30,831 bases of DNA from an uncultured Clostridia bacterium. GTDB taxonomy: Bacteria; Bacillota; Clostridia; Christensenellales; UBA1242. The DNA lies in contig CAKVHY010000015.1 of the NCBI GenBank assembly GCA_934754335.1, forward strand, positions 1 to 30,831, written 5' to 3'. Below the pieces are notes generated by a model that was not told the origin of the DNA, did no database searches, and worked only from the letters and a program-made list of their open reading frames with translations. The translations under genes and the position numbers were made by a program. Below are positions 17,517 to 25,014 of the stretch, piece after piece; within the stretch, counting starts at the first letter, position 1, and each line of letters starts with the position of its first letter.

Positions 17517-17545
17517 AGTTTATATTTATTTCACTTTTAAGTCAA
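17517..17545 (-). promoter_or_regulatory. Candidate promoter of ruvC operon
   Basis: -35 TTGACT (17540-17545), 17-nt spacer, -10 TAAACT (17517-17522). Transcription would start near 17510, inside the 5' arm of the yebC terminator, so new transcripts could not fold that full stem while read-through transcripts from yebC could. Confidence 0.55.
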
Positions 17546-17575
17546 ATGAATAATTTACTTTTTAGAATATTTGTT

Positions 17576-18310
17576 TTATTCAACGTCCGCATTATCAACG
17601 TTATGATAAACTTCTTGAACATCATCATTATCATTCAATGCATCAATCAACTTATTAAATGAAGTGATTTTATCTTCAGGAAGAGTTACATAACTAGATG
17701 GAATTAAATCAATAGATGCTGAAACTGTTGGAATATTATGAGCATCAAAGTATTCCTTAACTGAGTCAAATGCATCTGTGGTTGTATAAATTTCAATACA
17801 ATCATCTAAGATGTTTACATCATCAGCGCCGGCTTCAATTGCATTCATCATGATATCATCATCAGTAAAACCAATTCCTTTCTCAACAATAATTAAACCT
17901 TTTCTATTAAACAAATATGAAACACAATTTGTTGATCCTAAACTTCCACCAAATCTATCAAAATTATGTCTAACATCGCTGGCTGTTCTGTTTTTATTAT
18001 CAGTTAGGCAATTAACGATAATTGCACTACCTGCAGGACCATAACCCTCATAAGTTATCTCTTCATAGTTAACTCCACCAAGTTCACCTGAAGATTTTTT
18101 AATAACCCTTTGAATATTATCATTAGGCATATTAACACTTTTTGCTTTAGTAATCAAATTCTTAAGTTTTGGATTACTATTAGGGTCTGCCCCACCAAGT
18201 TTTACAGCAACTGCGATTTCTCTACCAATTTTAGTAAACATCTTGGCATTTTGAGCATCATTTTTTTCTTTTGTATGTTTAATTGATGACCATTTATTAT
18301 GACCTGACAT
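17576..18310 (-). CDS. yebC: YebC/PmpR family protein (TACO1-like)
   Basis: 244-aa YebC family member. The family includes transcription regulators and, more recently, factors that help ribosomes through proline stretches. Hallmarks are the N-terminal MSGHNKWSSIKHTKEKNDAQNAKMFTKIGREI, the ANMPNDNIQRVIKK-like segment (VNMPNDNIQRVIKK) and YEGYGPAGSAIIVNCLTDNKNRTASDVRHNF. The C-terminal domain is rich in Asp (DALNDNDDVQEVYHNVD). Its start overlaps the end of the methyltransferase gene by 14 bases. It precedes ruvC, its usual neighbour. Confidence 0.96.
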   Translation of the reverse strand: MSGHNKWSSIKHTKEKNDAQNAKMFTKIGREIAVAVKLGGADPNSNPKLKNLITKAKSVNMPNDNIQRVIKKSSGELGGVNYEEITYEGYGPAGSAIIVNCLTDNKNRTASDVRHNFDRFGGSLGSTNCVSYLFNRKGLIIVEKGIGFTDDDIMMNAIEAGADDVNILDDCIEIYTTTDAFDSVKEYFDAHNIPTVSASIDLIPSSYVTLPEDKITSFNKLIDALNDNDDVQEVYHNVDNADVE

Positions 18311-19064
18311 AATTTTTCTCCTTTATTTTATTCATTATAATACTTGCAGAAACACTTGCATTTAAACTTTCAACGCCATTTTCCATTTTGATAGAAACAA
18401 CGTTATCAGCCAAATTTTTCATTTTCTCACTTATACCTTGACCTTCGTTTCCAATAACTAAAGCCAAATTCTTTGGAAAACTATCGCATGTGGAAATATC
18501 TTTTCCTTCCATATCTGCAACTACAATTTTTATACCATTTTTCTCTTTAAAGTTTTTAAACTCTTCAAAAGTCATTTCTCTATAATTACAATCAAATATA
18601 TATGTCATACTACTACGAATAGTTTTATTAACATAAGGATACACACTATTAATTGCTATAATGTTTTTAAAATTAAACGCTAAAGCAGATCTGATAATTG
18701 CTCCGATATTAGCAGGATCTTGCAAACCTTCTAAAACAACTATATCATATTTTAAATCAATAAACTTATTCGGAATCTTTGCACAGGCAAATATATCCGC
18801 TCCGCTACTTGTTTGACTCAAGATATCAGCAATTTTCTGCGTTATTTGATAAATATTAGAACTGACATTTTTTAATCTTTTCTCGTATTTTTTTAAACTT
18901 GTGTTTAGTACAAAAATAGTGGAAACTTCCATATTTTTATCTAAACAATCAAACACAACTTTTTCCGTCTCTAAAAAACATTCGCCAAACTGACTCGAAT
19001 ATTTTTTTATTTGAATCTGTTTGGCATATTTGATTAATTTATTATCTTTACTTTCTATAATCAT
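18297..19064 (-). CDS. TrmH/SpoU family RNA 2'-O-methyltransferase
   Basis: SAM-dependent RNA ribose methyltransferase with a trefoil-knot (SPOUT) fold; likely 23S rRNA or tRNA. The 255-aa protein has an N-terminal substrate-binding region (about 1-95) and the three SPOUT motifs: LEGLQDPANIGAIIRSALAF (about 110-130), LALVIGNEGQGIS (about 205-217) and SLNASVSASIIMNKI (about 232-246). It follows rplT by 29 nt in the infC operon, the usual site for this TsnR/RlmB-like gene in Firmicutes. The exact target nucleotide cannot be read from sequence. Confidence 0.93.
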   Translation of the reverse strand: MIIESKDNKLIKYAKQIQIKKYSSQFGECFLETEKVVFDCLDKNMEVSTIFVLNTSLKKYEKRLKNVSSNIYQITQKIADILSQTSSGADIFACAKIPNKFIDLKYDIVVLEGLQDPANIGAIIRSALAFNFKNIIAINSVYPYVNKTIRSSMTYIFDCNYREMTFEEFKNFKEKNGIKIVVADMEGKDISTCDSFPKNLALVIGNEGQGISEKMKNLADNVVSIKMENGVESLNASVSASIIMNKIKEKNYVRS

Positions 19065-19093
19065 AAATGTTTCCTAAATTTAAGAATTTAGAA

Positions 19094-19456
19094 CTATCTA
19101 GCGTTTGCAATAGCACCTTTTGATTGTTCTACAAGTTTTGTGAATGCATTAGCATCAGTTGCTGCGATATCAGCCAAAACTTTTCTATCTAAAGAAATGT
19201 TTGCTAATTTTAGACCATGCATAAATTGGCTATAAGACATATTATTCATTCTGCAACCAGCATTAATTCTTGCAATCCAAAGTTGACGGAAATCTCTTTT
19301 TCTTAATTTTCTACCAACATAAGCATATTGTCCGCTCTTCATAACGGCTTGTTTAGCAACTCTATAAAGTTTGCTTCTTGAACCCCAATAGCCCTTTGCT
19401 GCTCTTAAAGTTTTTCTTCTTTTCTTAACTGCGTTAACTGCTCTTTTAATTCTCAT
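19094..19456 (-). CDS. rplT: 50S ribosomal protein L20
   Basis: Early-assembly protein of the large ribosomal subunit. The 120-aa length and motifs RRKTLRAAKGYWGSRSKLYRVAKQAV and RKLRKRDFRQLWIARINAGCR are standard. In Bacillus and E. coli L20 also represses the infC-rpmI-rplT operon by binding the leader; the leader here has an attenuator. The ATG follows AAAGGGAGAGAAAATT. Confidence 0.99.
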   Translation of the reverse strand: MRIKRAVNAVKKRRKTLRAAKGYWGSRSKLYRVAKQAVMKSGQYAYVGRKLRKRDFRQLWIARINAGCRMNNMSYSQFMHGLKLANISLDRKVLADIAATDANAFTKLVEQSKGAIANAR

Positions 19457-19470
19457 AATTTTCTCTCCCT

Positions 19471-19665
19471 TTAAGCACCAAGCATTGCCTTGATATTCTT
19501 TTCATCAGATTTCTTAACATAAGTTGCTTTTCTTAAGCCTCTTTTTCTATCTTGAGATTTCTTTGTTAAGATATGGCGATGGTTTTGTTTGTTTCTTTTA
19601 ATAACTCCAGATTTTTTTAATTTAAATCTCTTCTTTGCACTAGAGTTTGTTTTCATTTTAGGCAT
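19471..19665 (-). CDS. rpmI: 50S ribosomal protein L35
   Basis: 64-aa basic large-subunit protein with the family pattern MPKMKTNSSAKKRFKLKKSGVIKR and NHRHILTKKSQDRKRGLRK. It lies between infC and rplT as in nearly all bacteria. The ATG follows AAGGAGAAAACATT. Confidence 0.99.
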   Translation of the reverse strand: MPKMKTNSSAKKRFKLKKSGVIKRNKQNHRHILTKKSQDRKRGLRKATYVKKSDEKNIKAMLGA

Positions 19666-19685
19666 AATGTTTTCTCCTTAATATA

Positions 19686-20207
19686 TTAGTTTTTATTATT
19701 TGTAGTATTTGGTGATAACACCATTATAATTTGTTTGCCATTCAATTCTGGTTTACTTGTAATTGTGCAAACATCACTAAGCATTTCGTAAAATTTTTCC
19801 ATAATAGGCATACCCATTTGTGGATTAGCAAGTTGACGACCAAACATTCTTAAAGAAACTTTTACTTTATCGCCATTTAATAAAAATTTCCTTACATTCT
19901 TGGCTTTAAATTGCATATCATTTTCTGCAATATTCAAACTTAATTGCATACCCTTAACTTCTGCAACCTTTTGCTTTTTCTTGGCTTCTTTTTCCCTTTT
20001 TGCCATATCAAATCTATGCTTACCATAATCCATAACACGGCATACAGGTGGCGTGGCATTAGGTGAAAGCAAAACTAAATCGAAGCCTTCCTTTTCAGCC
20101 AACTCCATGGCTTGTTTTAACTCAACTATTCCATGCTGAGTTCCATCACTTCCAATTAATCTTACTGGACTTACTGTGATCTGTTCGTTAATTAATAACT
20201 CTTTAAT
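19686..20207 (-). CDS. infC: Translation initiation factor IF-3 with AUU start codon
   Basis: Binds the 30S subunit, prevents premature joining of 50S and checks start-codon fidelity. The conserved N-terminal domain (LLINEQITVSPVRLIG) is only reached by extending the frame upstream of the first ATG at 20108. The only plausible start is ATT at 20207: GGAGGT lies 8 nt before it, and an in-frame TAA is three codons upstream. This gives 173 aa, the normal IF-3 length, with the linker at about 78-92 (RFDMAKREKEAKKKQ) and the C-terminal ribosome-binding domain. AUU starts in infC are known from E. coli and allow IF-3 to repress its own translation. First gene of infC-rpmI-rplT. Confidence 0.96.
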   Translation of the reverse strand: MKELLINEQITVSPVRLIGSDGTQHGIVELKQAMELAEKEGFDLVLLSPNATPPVCRVMDYGKHRFDMAKREKEAKKKQKVAEVKGMQLSLNIAENDMQFKAKNVRKFLLNGDKVKVSLRMFGRQLANPQMGMPIMEKFYEMLSDVCTITSKPELNGKQIIMVLSPNTTNNKN

Positions 20208-20352
20208 AGTGGTTTACCTCCAAAAAATTTTAAAGAAAAAGTGAGTAAATTATTACCCACTCCTCACAAAAAACAAAAATATGTTTTACTCTAACAAATG
20301 CAAACTTAACGCTTCGTTAGGTGAGAAGTGAACTTCTACTTGTTTCTTAACC
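20208..20352 (-). promoter_or_regulatory. infC leader with attenuator (candidate L20 leader)
   Basis: A leader of about 145 nt separates the promoter from infC. It contains small hairpins AGAAG/CTTCT and TAACG/CGTTA, then a terminator-like hairpin GTGGGTAA-TAAT-TTACTCAC (20241-20260) followed by TTTTTCTTT (about 20232-20240). A hairpin of this kind ahead of infC is the hallmark of L20-controlled attenuation in Firmicutes. The first 22 codons also form an open frame starting with GTG near the predicted transcription start. Binding by L20 is inferred from family knowledge. Confidence 0.7.
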
Positions 20353-20358
20353 ACGAGT

Positions 20359-20387
20359 ATTTTACATCAACTTTAGTCATTTGTCAA
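20359..20387 (-). promoter_or_regulatory. Strong sigma-A-type promoter of infC-rpmI-rplT
   Basis: -35 TTGACA (20382-20387, perfect), 17-nt spacer, -10 TAAAAT (20359-20364). It lies between the unknown gene at 20433 and the infC leader. Confidence 0.9.
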
Positions 20388-20432
20388 GGGTTTACAACAC
20401 ATTTTTAACTAATTTATATAAATTTTCATTCG

Positions 20433-21131
20433 TTACAAATTTGTTTCTTTTGTATAATCAATCCCTGTATAACAATCAAAATCGTGCATGGGCTGAATAA
20501 CTTCACTAGCCGAGTTATATGCGGATATTAATTGATTTTTACCATTAAAAACATTAGTTAGAATTCTATTTCTTGATACATAATCATTTATTTTAGTTTG
20601 AAGAACCTTATCGCCTTCTACGTTCTCAAACAGCGGATCTACAAAAAAGTTCAAGCAAATATCTCTATCTAAAACTTTTGGAAAATCCAAAACATCAATA
20701 TTATTGGGATAACAAAATGCTAAATTTCTTGGTGAAAAATCTTCCCAAGTTCCAGATTGAAAAACTTTATCAATCTTAGCACATTGTTCTAAACTAAAGC
20801 AACCTTCTTTCTCCCCAGTCTTTCTAATTACGGCCTTTATTATTTCATTAGAAAGAAAAATCTCAGATGCAACATTACTTTTTAAACTATGCATATTTTT
20901 ATCGTCGTTTACAGTAAAAAGCCTACTATTATAGAAATCTGTGAAATTAAAAAACTCAACTTCTAAATCGCAAAAATCTATTACAACATCTAGAATTAAG
21001 CCATTATTTTTATCTAATTGCTTTAAAGCAAAATTAATATCACTATCACTAAGATTATTAAAAACCTTATTTCTATAATTTTCATTTTGATGCTTTAAGA
21101 TGTTTTTAAATATTCTGCTTGATATTCTCAT
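20433..21131 (-). CDS. Hypothetical protein downstream of spoIVB
   Basis: A 232-aa protein not recognised as any known family. It has no signal peptide or membrane helix and looks soluble and mixed alpha/beta, with many Asn, Asp and Phe and several Cys. The C-terminus is notable for SEVIQPMHDFDCYTGIDYTKE. The ATG at 21131 is preferred because GGGGGA lies about 5 nt ahead; a GTG four codons upstream extends the frame but overlaps that site. It starts 51 nt after the spoIVB stop codon with no terminator between, so it may be co-transcribed with spoIVB. A sporulation role is only a guess from position. Confidence 0.7.
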   Translation of the reverse strand: MRISSRIFKNILKHQNENYRNKVFNNLSDSDINFALKQLDKNNGLILDVVIDFCDLEVEFFNFTDFYNSRLFTVNDDKNMHSLKSNVASEIFLSNEIIKAVIRKTGEKEGCFSLEQCAKIDKVFQSGTWEDFSPRNLAFCYPNNIDVLDFPKVLDRDICLNFFVDPLFENVEGDKVLQTKINDYVSRNRILTNVFNGKNQLISAYNSASEVIQPMHDFDCYTGIDYTKETNL

Positions 21132-21182
21132 AACTTCCCCCACATTTTTATATTAACAAAATGAAGGTTAAAAGTCAAGCCC

Positions 21183-22406
21183 CTATTGTTCCACCATCCA
21201 ATCCACATAAATTCCAAATCCCTTACTTGCGTCATTTAAGAACACATGTGTTACTGCACCAACAAGTTTGCCATTCTGAATAATTGGACTACCACTCATA
21301 CCTTGTACTATTCCACCAGTTTTTTTCAAAAGTTCCGCATCAATTACTCTTAAAACCATGCTTTTTTCATTGGAACTCTTTTGAAAATTAGTTTTTATAA
21401 TCTCGATATCATAACTCTTAATTTTTTTACCATCAATACAAGATAAAATCTTTGCCTTCCCCGGTTTTACAGTGGCTCTTCCACCAATCTCTATTGGCGA
21501 TTTCTTTTCAACAAATTCAATTAAAGCATCTTCAGTTAAGTTGCCAAAAACACCATATTCACAGTTTTTTTCAATATTTCCCAATGGTTTTTGATACTCA
21601 GAGAATGTCCCCATAAGTTGACCTGCTTTTCCACCCTCTCCTTCTTTAACGCCGATTACTCTGCAATCATAGATTGAACCATCGCTTATATCGTAACCTT
21701 TTTTGTTTTCACCAATACTCACAGCATGTCCAAGAGCCCCAAACCTAGAAGTTTCATCATTTAAAAATGTTAATGTGCCAACGCCCAATGTTGTATCTTT
21801 CACCCACACGCCCAATTTATACGATTTGGACTGAATATCTAGGGCTGGAGCAATTGAAAAATTTAAAATTTCATTTTCTCTTATTACAGTACAATTTACG
21901 CTATCAGTCCCAATATACCCTTCCAAAAAATTTACAATATCACTACTATTATTTATTTCAAAATCGTTAAGTTTTATAATAACATCACCAATTTTTAGCC
22001 CGCTATCCTTAAACGGATTTTTCTTGCCTTCGTTTGTCAGAATATAGTTTCCACCAACAATAATAGTTCCTTTACTTCTTAAACTGAAGCCCAAACAATC
22101 GCCACCCGCATAAAAGTTTAGATTATCTACAACCTTTACTTTAAGGTTTTTGATATTTATTAAATTGAATAATTTATATTTAACAACATATTCTTTTATC
22201 TCTTCATCATACTCAGGGCTAAATGCATTTGTCAACAAGTCACTATTAATAAAGTTGCTTGATTTTAACGAATCAAATTCTGCTTGAGTTAAAACGTCCC
22301 CATCACTCAGATTATTTAACTTCTCAAATGGGAAGTTTATAAAATAATAAACAAAAAAAATTGCAATTAGTATAAATAATATATTTTTCCATTTAACTAA
22401 TCGCAT
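21183..22406 (-). CDS. spoIVB: SpoIVB serine peptidase (sporulation signalling)
   Basis: In Bacillus and Clostridia the forespore secretes SpoIVB, which cuts SpoIVFA and triggers pro-sigma-K processing in the mother cell. The 407-aa protein has one N-terminal membrane anchor (about 8-27), a PDZ domain (about 105-185; FKDSGLKIGDVIIKLNDFEINN) and an S55 peptidase domain. Catalytic residues are visible: His in FGALGHAVS (near 229), Asp in VIDAELLKKTGG (near 354), and Ser in VQGMSGSPI (near 373). The ATG follows AAAGGAGAGAAAA. It lies after recN, as in many Firmicutes, but spo0A, its frequent downstream neighbour, is missing here. Confidence 0.95.
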   Translation of the reverse strand: MRLVKWKNILFILIAIFFVYYFINFPFEKLNNLSDGDVLTQAEFDSLKSSNFINSDLLTNAFSPEYDEEIKEYVVKYKLFNLINIKNLKVKVVDNLNFYAGGDCLGFSLRSKGTIIVGGNYILTNEGKKNPFKDSGLKIGDVIIKLNDFEINNSSDIVNFLEGYIGTDSVNCTVIRENEILNFSIAPALDIQSKSYKLGVWVKDTTLGVGTLTFLNDETSRFGALGHAVSIGENKKGYDISDGSIYDCRVIGVKEGEGGKAGQLMGTFSEYQKPLGNIEKNCEYGVFGNLTEDALIEFVEKKSPIEIGGRATVKPGKAKILSCIDGKKIKSYDIEIIKTNFQKSSNEKSMVLRVIDAELLKKTGGIVQGMSGSPIIQNGKLVGAVTHVFLNDASKGFGIYVDWMVEQ

Positions 22407-22462
22407 TTTTCTCTCCTTTATAATTTAAAAAATTTGTCGAATATTAAAACCTAATATACTTT

Positions 22463-22491
22463 TAGTATCAATAAAATCTTAAAAATTATAC
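22463..22491 (-). promoter_or_regulatory. Candidate sigma-G/sigma-F-type promoter of spoIVB
   Basis: GTATA (22487-22491), 17-nt spacer, GATACTA (22463-22469), against the sigma-G pattern GHATR-N17/18-CATNHTA with one mismatch at the first -10 base. SpoIVB is made in the forespore under sigma-F and sigma-G in B. subtilis, which supports the call. A TATAAT also overlaps the -35 region but has no good partner. Confidence 0.5.
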
Positions 22492-22509
22492 GGGAAATTG
22501 TATTTAATT

Positions 22510-24219
22510 TTAACATAATACTTTTTTAAAGTTTTCACTTTCTTCAATAAGTTTTGTGGCATGCAATTTAGCATAATCTGCGTTGTCCATTATACCTATC
22601 ATTCTTGTAATTTCAGCCACTCTTTCGTCTTTATTTAGTAATTGCATACTTGTAAAAGTTTTATCGTCCTTTTCAAACTTTACAACCTTATAATGATTAT
22701 CTGCAAAAGATGCAATTTGAGCCAAGTGTGTGATACATAGAACCTGATTATGTTTTGAAATTTTAGATATCTTCTTTGCGACAACTGAGCCCACTGCACC
22801 ACCAATACCGGTATCAATTTCATCAAAAACAAAAGTTTTAAAACTATCCATATTGTTAACCACGCATTTCAACGCTAATGAGAATCTGCTCAACTCACCG
22901 CCAGAGATGATTTTTTGCATAGGTTTAACTGGCTCACCCAAGTTCGCGCTAAATAAGAACTCAATTTCATCAGCACCATTAGGACTAACAAATTTCTCGA
23001 TATTTTCAATGCTAAGTTCATTTTTAAAATCAATTTTGAAACTTGCACTTTTCATACCTAAATCTTTTAATTCGGTAAGAATGGCAGTTTCAAATAGTTT
23101 TGCCTTTTCTTTACGAATTTTTTGGATTTCAATACATTCGCTGAAAATCTCTTTTAGACATGTATTTCTTTCTATAATTAATTTATTAAGTTCAACTTCA
23201 GCATTTTCAAGTTTTGATAATCTTGCTTTAGATTTTTCTAAGTACTCAAATATCTCTTCAATTGAATTGCCAAACTTTCTCTTTAAATCCTTTATAAAAT
23301 CTAATCTTTCTTCAATTCGATTAAGTTCGTCTTCGCTAAAATCCAAACTTTTTTCTTTATCTTTCAAATCATCACAAATATCTATAATCTCATATCTTAA
23401 GTTTTGTAGTCTCTCAACAAACGAATTCAGATCTTCATCTATATTTTTTACTGAATTTAAACCATTAATTGCCGATTTGATATAATTCTCTAGACTTACG
23501 TTATATTGCAAATTATCGTTTGCTTCTTTAATTGCATCAAAAATTTTTTCACTATTCAATATTAATTTCTTTTTATCTGCGAGTTCATCCTCTTCGCCAA
23601 CCTTTAAGTTTGCTTCTTCAATTTGATTTATTTCAAAGTTGATAAGTTCAATTTCTTTTTCTCTATTCTCACCAACTCCGCCCAAATCCTTTAGTGATTT
23701 ATCTATATCTTTTAAAAGTTTTATACTATCAGATAATATTTCTTTGGGTTTAGTTAAACTTTTTCCGCAATATGAATCTAAAAACATTAAATGATTTTTG
23801 TTATCAAGTAAAATAAAATTATCATGCTGACCAAAGATATCTACAAGCAAAGCGGTTAGTTTTTTATATGACGACAATGTAAATATTTCATTATTAATCC
23901 TACACTCGTTTTTATTATCTCTTGTCATTCTCCTTGAAAGTTTAACAACGTTTTCAAGTTCTAAATCAAACCCGGAAAACAAGTTTAACAAATCATTATT
24001 TGTTTCGTCAATCTCAAAAGCGCCTTCCACAAATGCAATATCTGTACCTTCTTTTATTAGGGATTTATCTGCCTTTGCGCCAAGCAAAAAATTCAAGGAA
24101 TCAATAATTATAGATTTACCAGCACCCGTTTCACCAGTAAGAATATTAAATCCTTTACCAAATTCAATTTTAACTTCATCTATTAATGCAATATTTTTTA
24201 TCTTAAGAGTTTTTATCAT
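22510..24219 (-). CDS. recN: DNA repair protein RecN
   Basis: SMC-like ATPase acting early in double-strand break repair. The 569-aa protein has Walker A TGETGAGKSIIIDSLNFLLG (near 28-47), a long central coiled coil (about 150-370), the ABC signature ISGGELSRFSLALK (about 425-438), Walker B TFVFDEIDTGIGG and the switch histidine in LCITHLAQIASFAD. The ATG at 24219 begins the conserved MIKTLKIKNIALIDE and has AAGG 8 nt ahead; a TTG five codons upstream is rejected. It follows argR, a conserved order in Firmicutes, but has its own promoter. Confidence 0.97.
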   Translation of the reverse strand: MIKTLKIKNIALIDEVKIEFGKGFNILTGETGAGKSIIIDSLNFLLGAKADKSLIKEGTDIAFVEGAFEIDETNNDLLNLFSGFDLELENVVKLSRRMTRDNKNECRINNEIFTLSSYKKLTALLVDIFGQHDNFILLDNKNHLMFLDSYCGKSLTKPKEILSDSIKLLKDIDKSLKDLGGVGENREKEIELINFEINQIEEANLKVGEEDELADKKKLILNSEKIFDAIKEANDNLQYNVSLENYIKSAINGLNSVKNIDEDLNSFVERLQNLRYEIIDICDDLKDKEKSLDFSEDELNRIEERLDFIKDLKRKFGNSIEEIFEYLEKSKARLSKLENAEVELNKLIIERNTCLKEIFSECIEIQKIRKEKAKLFETAILTELKDLGMKSASFKIDFKNELSIENIEKFVSPNGADEIEFLFSANLGEPVKPMQKIISGGELSRFSLALKCVVNNMDSFKTFVFDEIDTGIGGAVGSVVAKKISKISKHNQVLCITHLAQIASFADNHYKVVKFEKDDKTFTSMQLLNKDERVAEITRMIGIMDNADYAKLHATKLIEESENFKKVLC

Positions 24220-24238
24220 AATAGCAACCTTCAATCTA

Positions 24239-24266
24239 ATTATATCAAATAATCAAAAAATATCAA
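24239..24266 (-). promoter_or_regulatory. Sigma-A-type promoter of recN
   Basis: -35 TTGATA (24261-24266), 16-nt spacer, -10 TATAAT (24239-24244), between the argR terminator and recN. No LexA box was recognised. Confidence 0.7.
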
Positions 24267-24298
24267 ACCAAATTAGTACATTTATTCTAAATTAAAAA

Positions 24299-24322
24299 TA
24301 AAAAAACAGGGTTTAGCCCTGT
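24299..24322 (-). terminator. Terminator after argR
   Basis: Stem ACAGGG/CCCTGT (24317-24322 with 24306-24311), 5-nt loop, then TTTTTTT. It lies directly after the argR stop codon. Confidence 0.9.
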
Positions 24323-24325
24323 CAA

Positions 24326-24781
24326 TTATTTAACAATGATTCCTGAAAGTTTTTCCTTAACAGCATAAGAATCTTCCAAATCTTCAGTTATGACCATAAC
24401 CGTATCATCACCATATGTACAACCTAGAATTTGAGCAATGCCAAGTTGATCAATTAAGGCAGAAACAAAACTTGCAGTACCTTTCATAACTTTAACAACT
24501 AACAAATTCATAGCAGTTTTCAAAGAAATAATACATTCTTTTAAGATAGCCAAATTCTTATTTGATATAGTTTGAACTGAAGAAGATACAATTGCATACT
24601 TATATTTTTTTGAATCAGACAAAATCTTAATCAAACCCAATTCTTTAATATCTCTAGAAATTGTTGCTTGAGTTACATCAAACTTTGCTTGTTTTAAAGC
24701 ATCAACCAATTCTTCTTGAGTTTCAATTTCATTTTGAGATATGATTTCTAAAATTTTTGATTGCCTTGAATTACGAGCCAT
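24326..24781 (-). CDS. argR: Arginine repressor ArgR
   Basis: Hexameric arginine-dependent repressor of arginine biosynthesis genes. The 151-aa protein has an N-terminal winged helix (SRQSKILEIISQNEIETQEELVDALKQ and VTQATISRDIKELGLIK) and a C-terminal arginine-binding/oligomerisation domain (LGCTYGDDTVMVITED). The ATG at 24781 is chosen because TAGGAG lies 8 nt ahead and the family N-terminus starts there; an upstream extension of 22 codons is AT-rich non-coding sequence. ARG-box-like sites in its own promoter suggest autoregulation. Confidence 0.96.
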   Translation of the reverse strand: MARNSRQSKILEIISQNEIETQEELVDALKQAKFDVTQATISRDIKELGLIKILSDSKKYKYAIVSSSVQTISNKNLAILKECIISLKTAMNLLVVKVMKGTASFVSALIDQLGIAQILGCTYGDDTVMVITEDLEDSYAVKEKLSGIIVK

Positions 24782-24818
24782 CTTAAAATCTCCTAGTTTT
24801 AATTTGTAATTTTTTATA

Positions 24819-24847
24819 ATTATACAATAATATATTTTTTTATGCAA
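24819..24847 (-). promoter_or_regulatory. Promoter of argR
   Basis: -35 TTGCAT (24842-24847), 17-nt spacer, perfect -10 TATAAT (24819-24824). The -35 overlaps the nearest ARG-box-like site. Confidence 0.75.
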
Positions 24848-24891
24848 CTTATTTTTGCATATTTATTCATAAAAATTTTTATATTTATGCA
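24833..24891 (-). promoter_or_regulatory. Three ARG-box-like sites upstream of argR
   Basis: The best site is TATGAATAAATATGCAAA (24854-24871), close to the B. subtilis box CATGAATAAAAATKCAAK. Weaker copies TGCATAAATATAAA (24878-24891) and TGCATAAAAAAATA (24833-24846) lie 22 and 23 bp away centre to centre, about two helical turns. One overlaps the argR -35. Confidence 0.6.
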
Positions 24892-24935
24892 TTCTTAAGT
24901 TTAAGCCTATATTAAGCACTAAATAATATATTTAA

Positions 24936-24989
24936 AACAAGAAAAACACTATTAAAATTCATAATTATTCATTATATATAATAGTGTTT
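24936..24989 (-). terminator. Terminator after proS
   Basis: An 11-bp stem AAACACTATTA/TAATAGTGTTT (24979-24989 with 24944-24954) around a 24-nt AT-rich loop, followed by TTCTTGTTTT. It ends the asp23-nusB-xseAB-proS operon. Confidence 0.85.
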
Positions 24990-25014
24990 ATCTAAAATTT
25001 ATTAAATTAAAAGA

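Noticed and set aside
22853..23485. Plus-strand open frame of 210 codons
   Set aside because: It is antisense to recN, is Ser/Phe/Leu-rich like translated reverse strand, and has no family features.
24220..24298. LexA/SOS box before recN
   Set aside because: No sequence resembling the Firmicute LexA box (GAACNNNNGTTC-like) was found in the gap.
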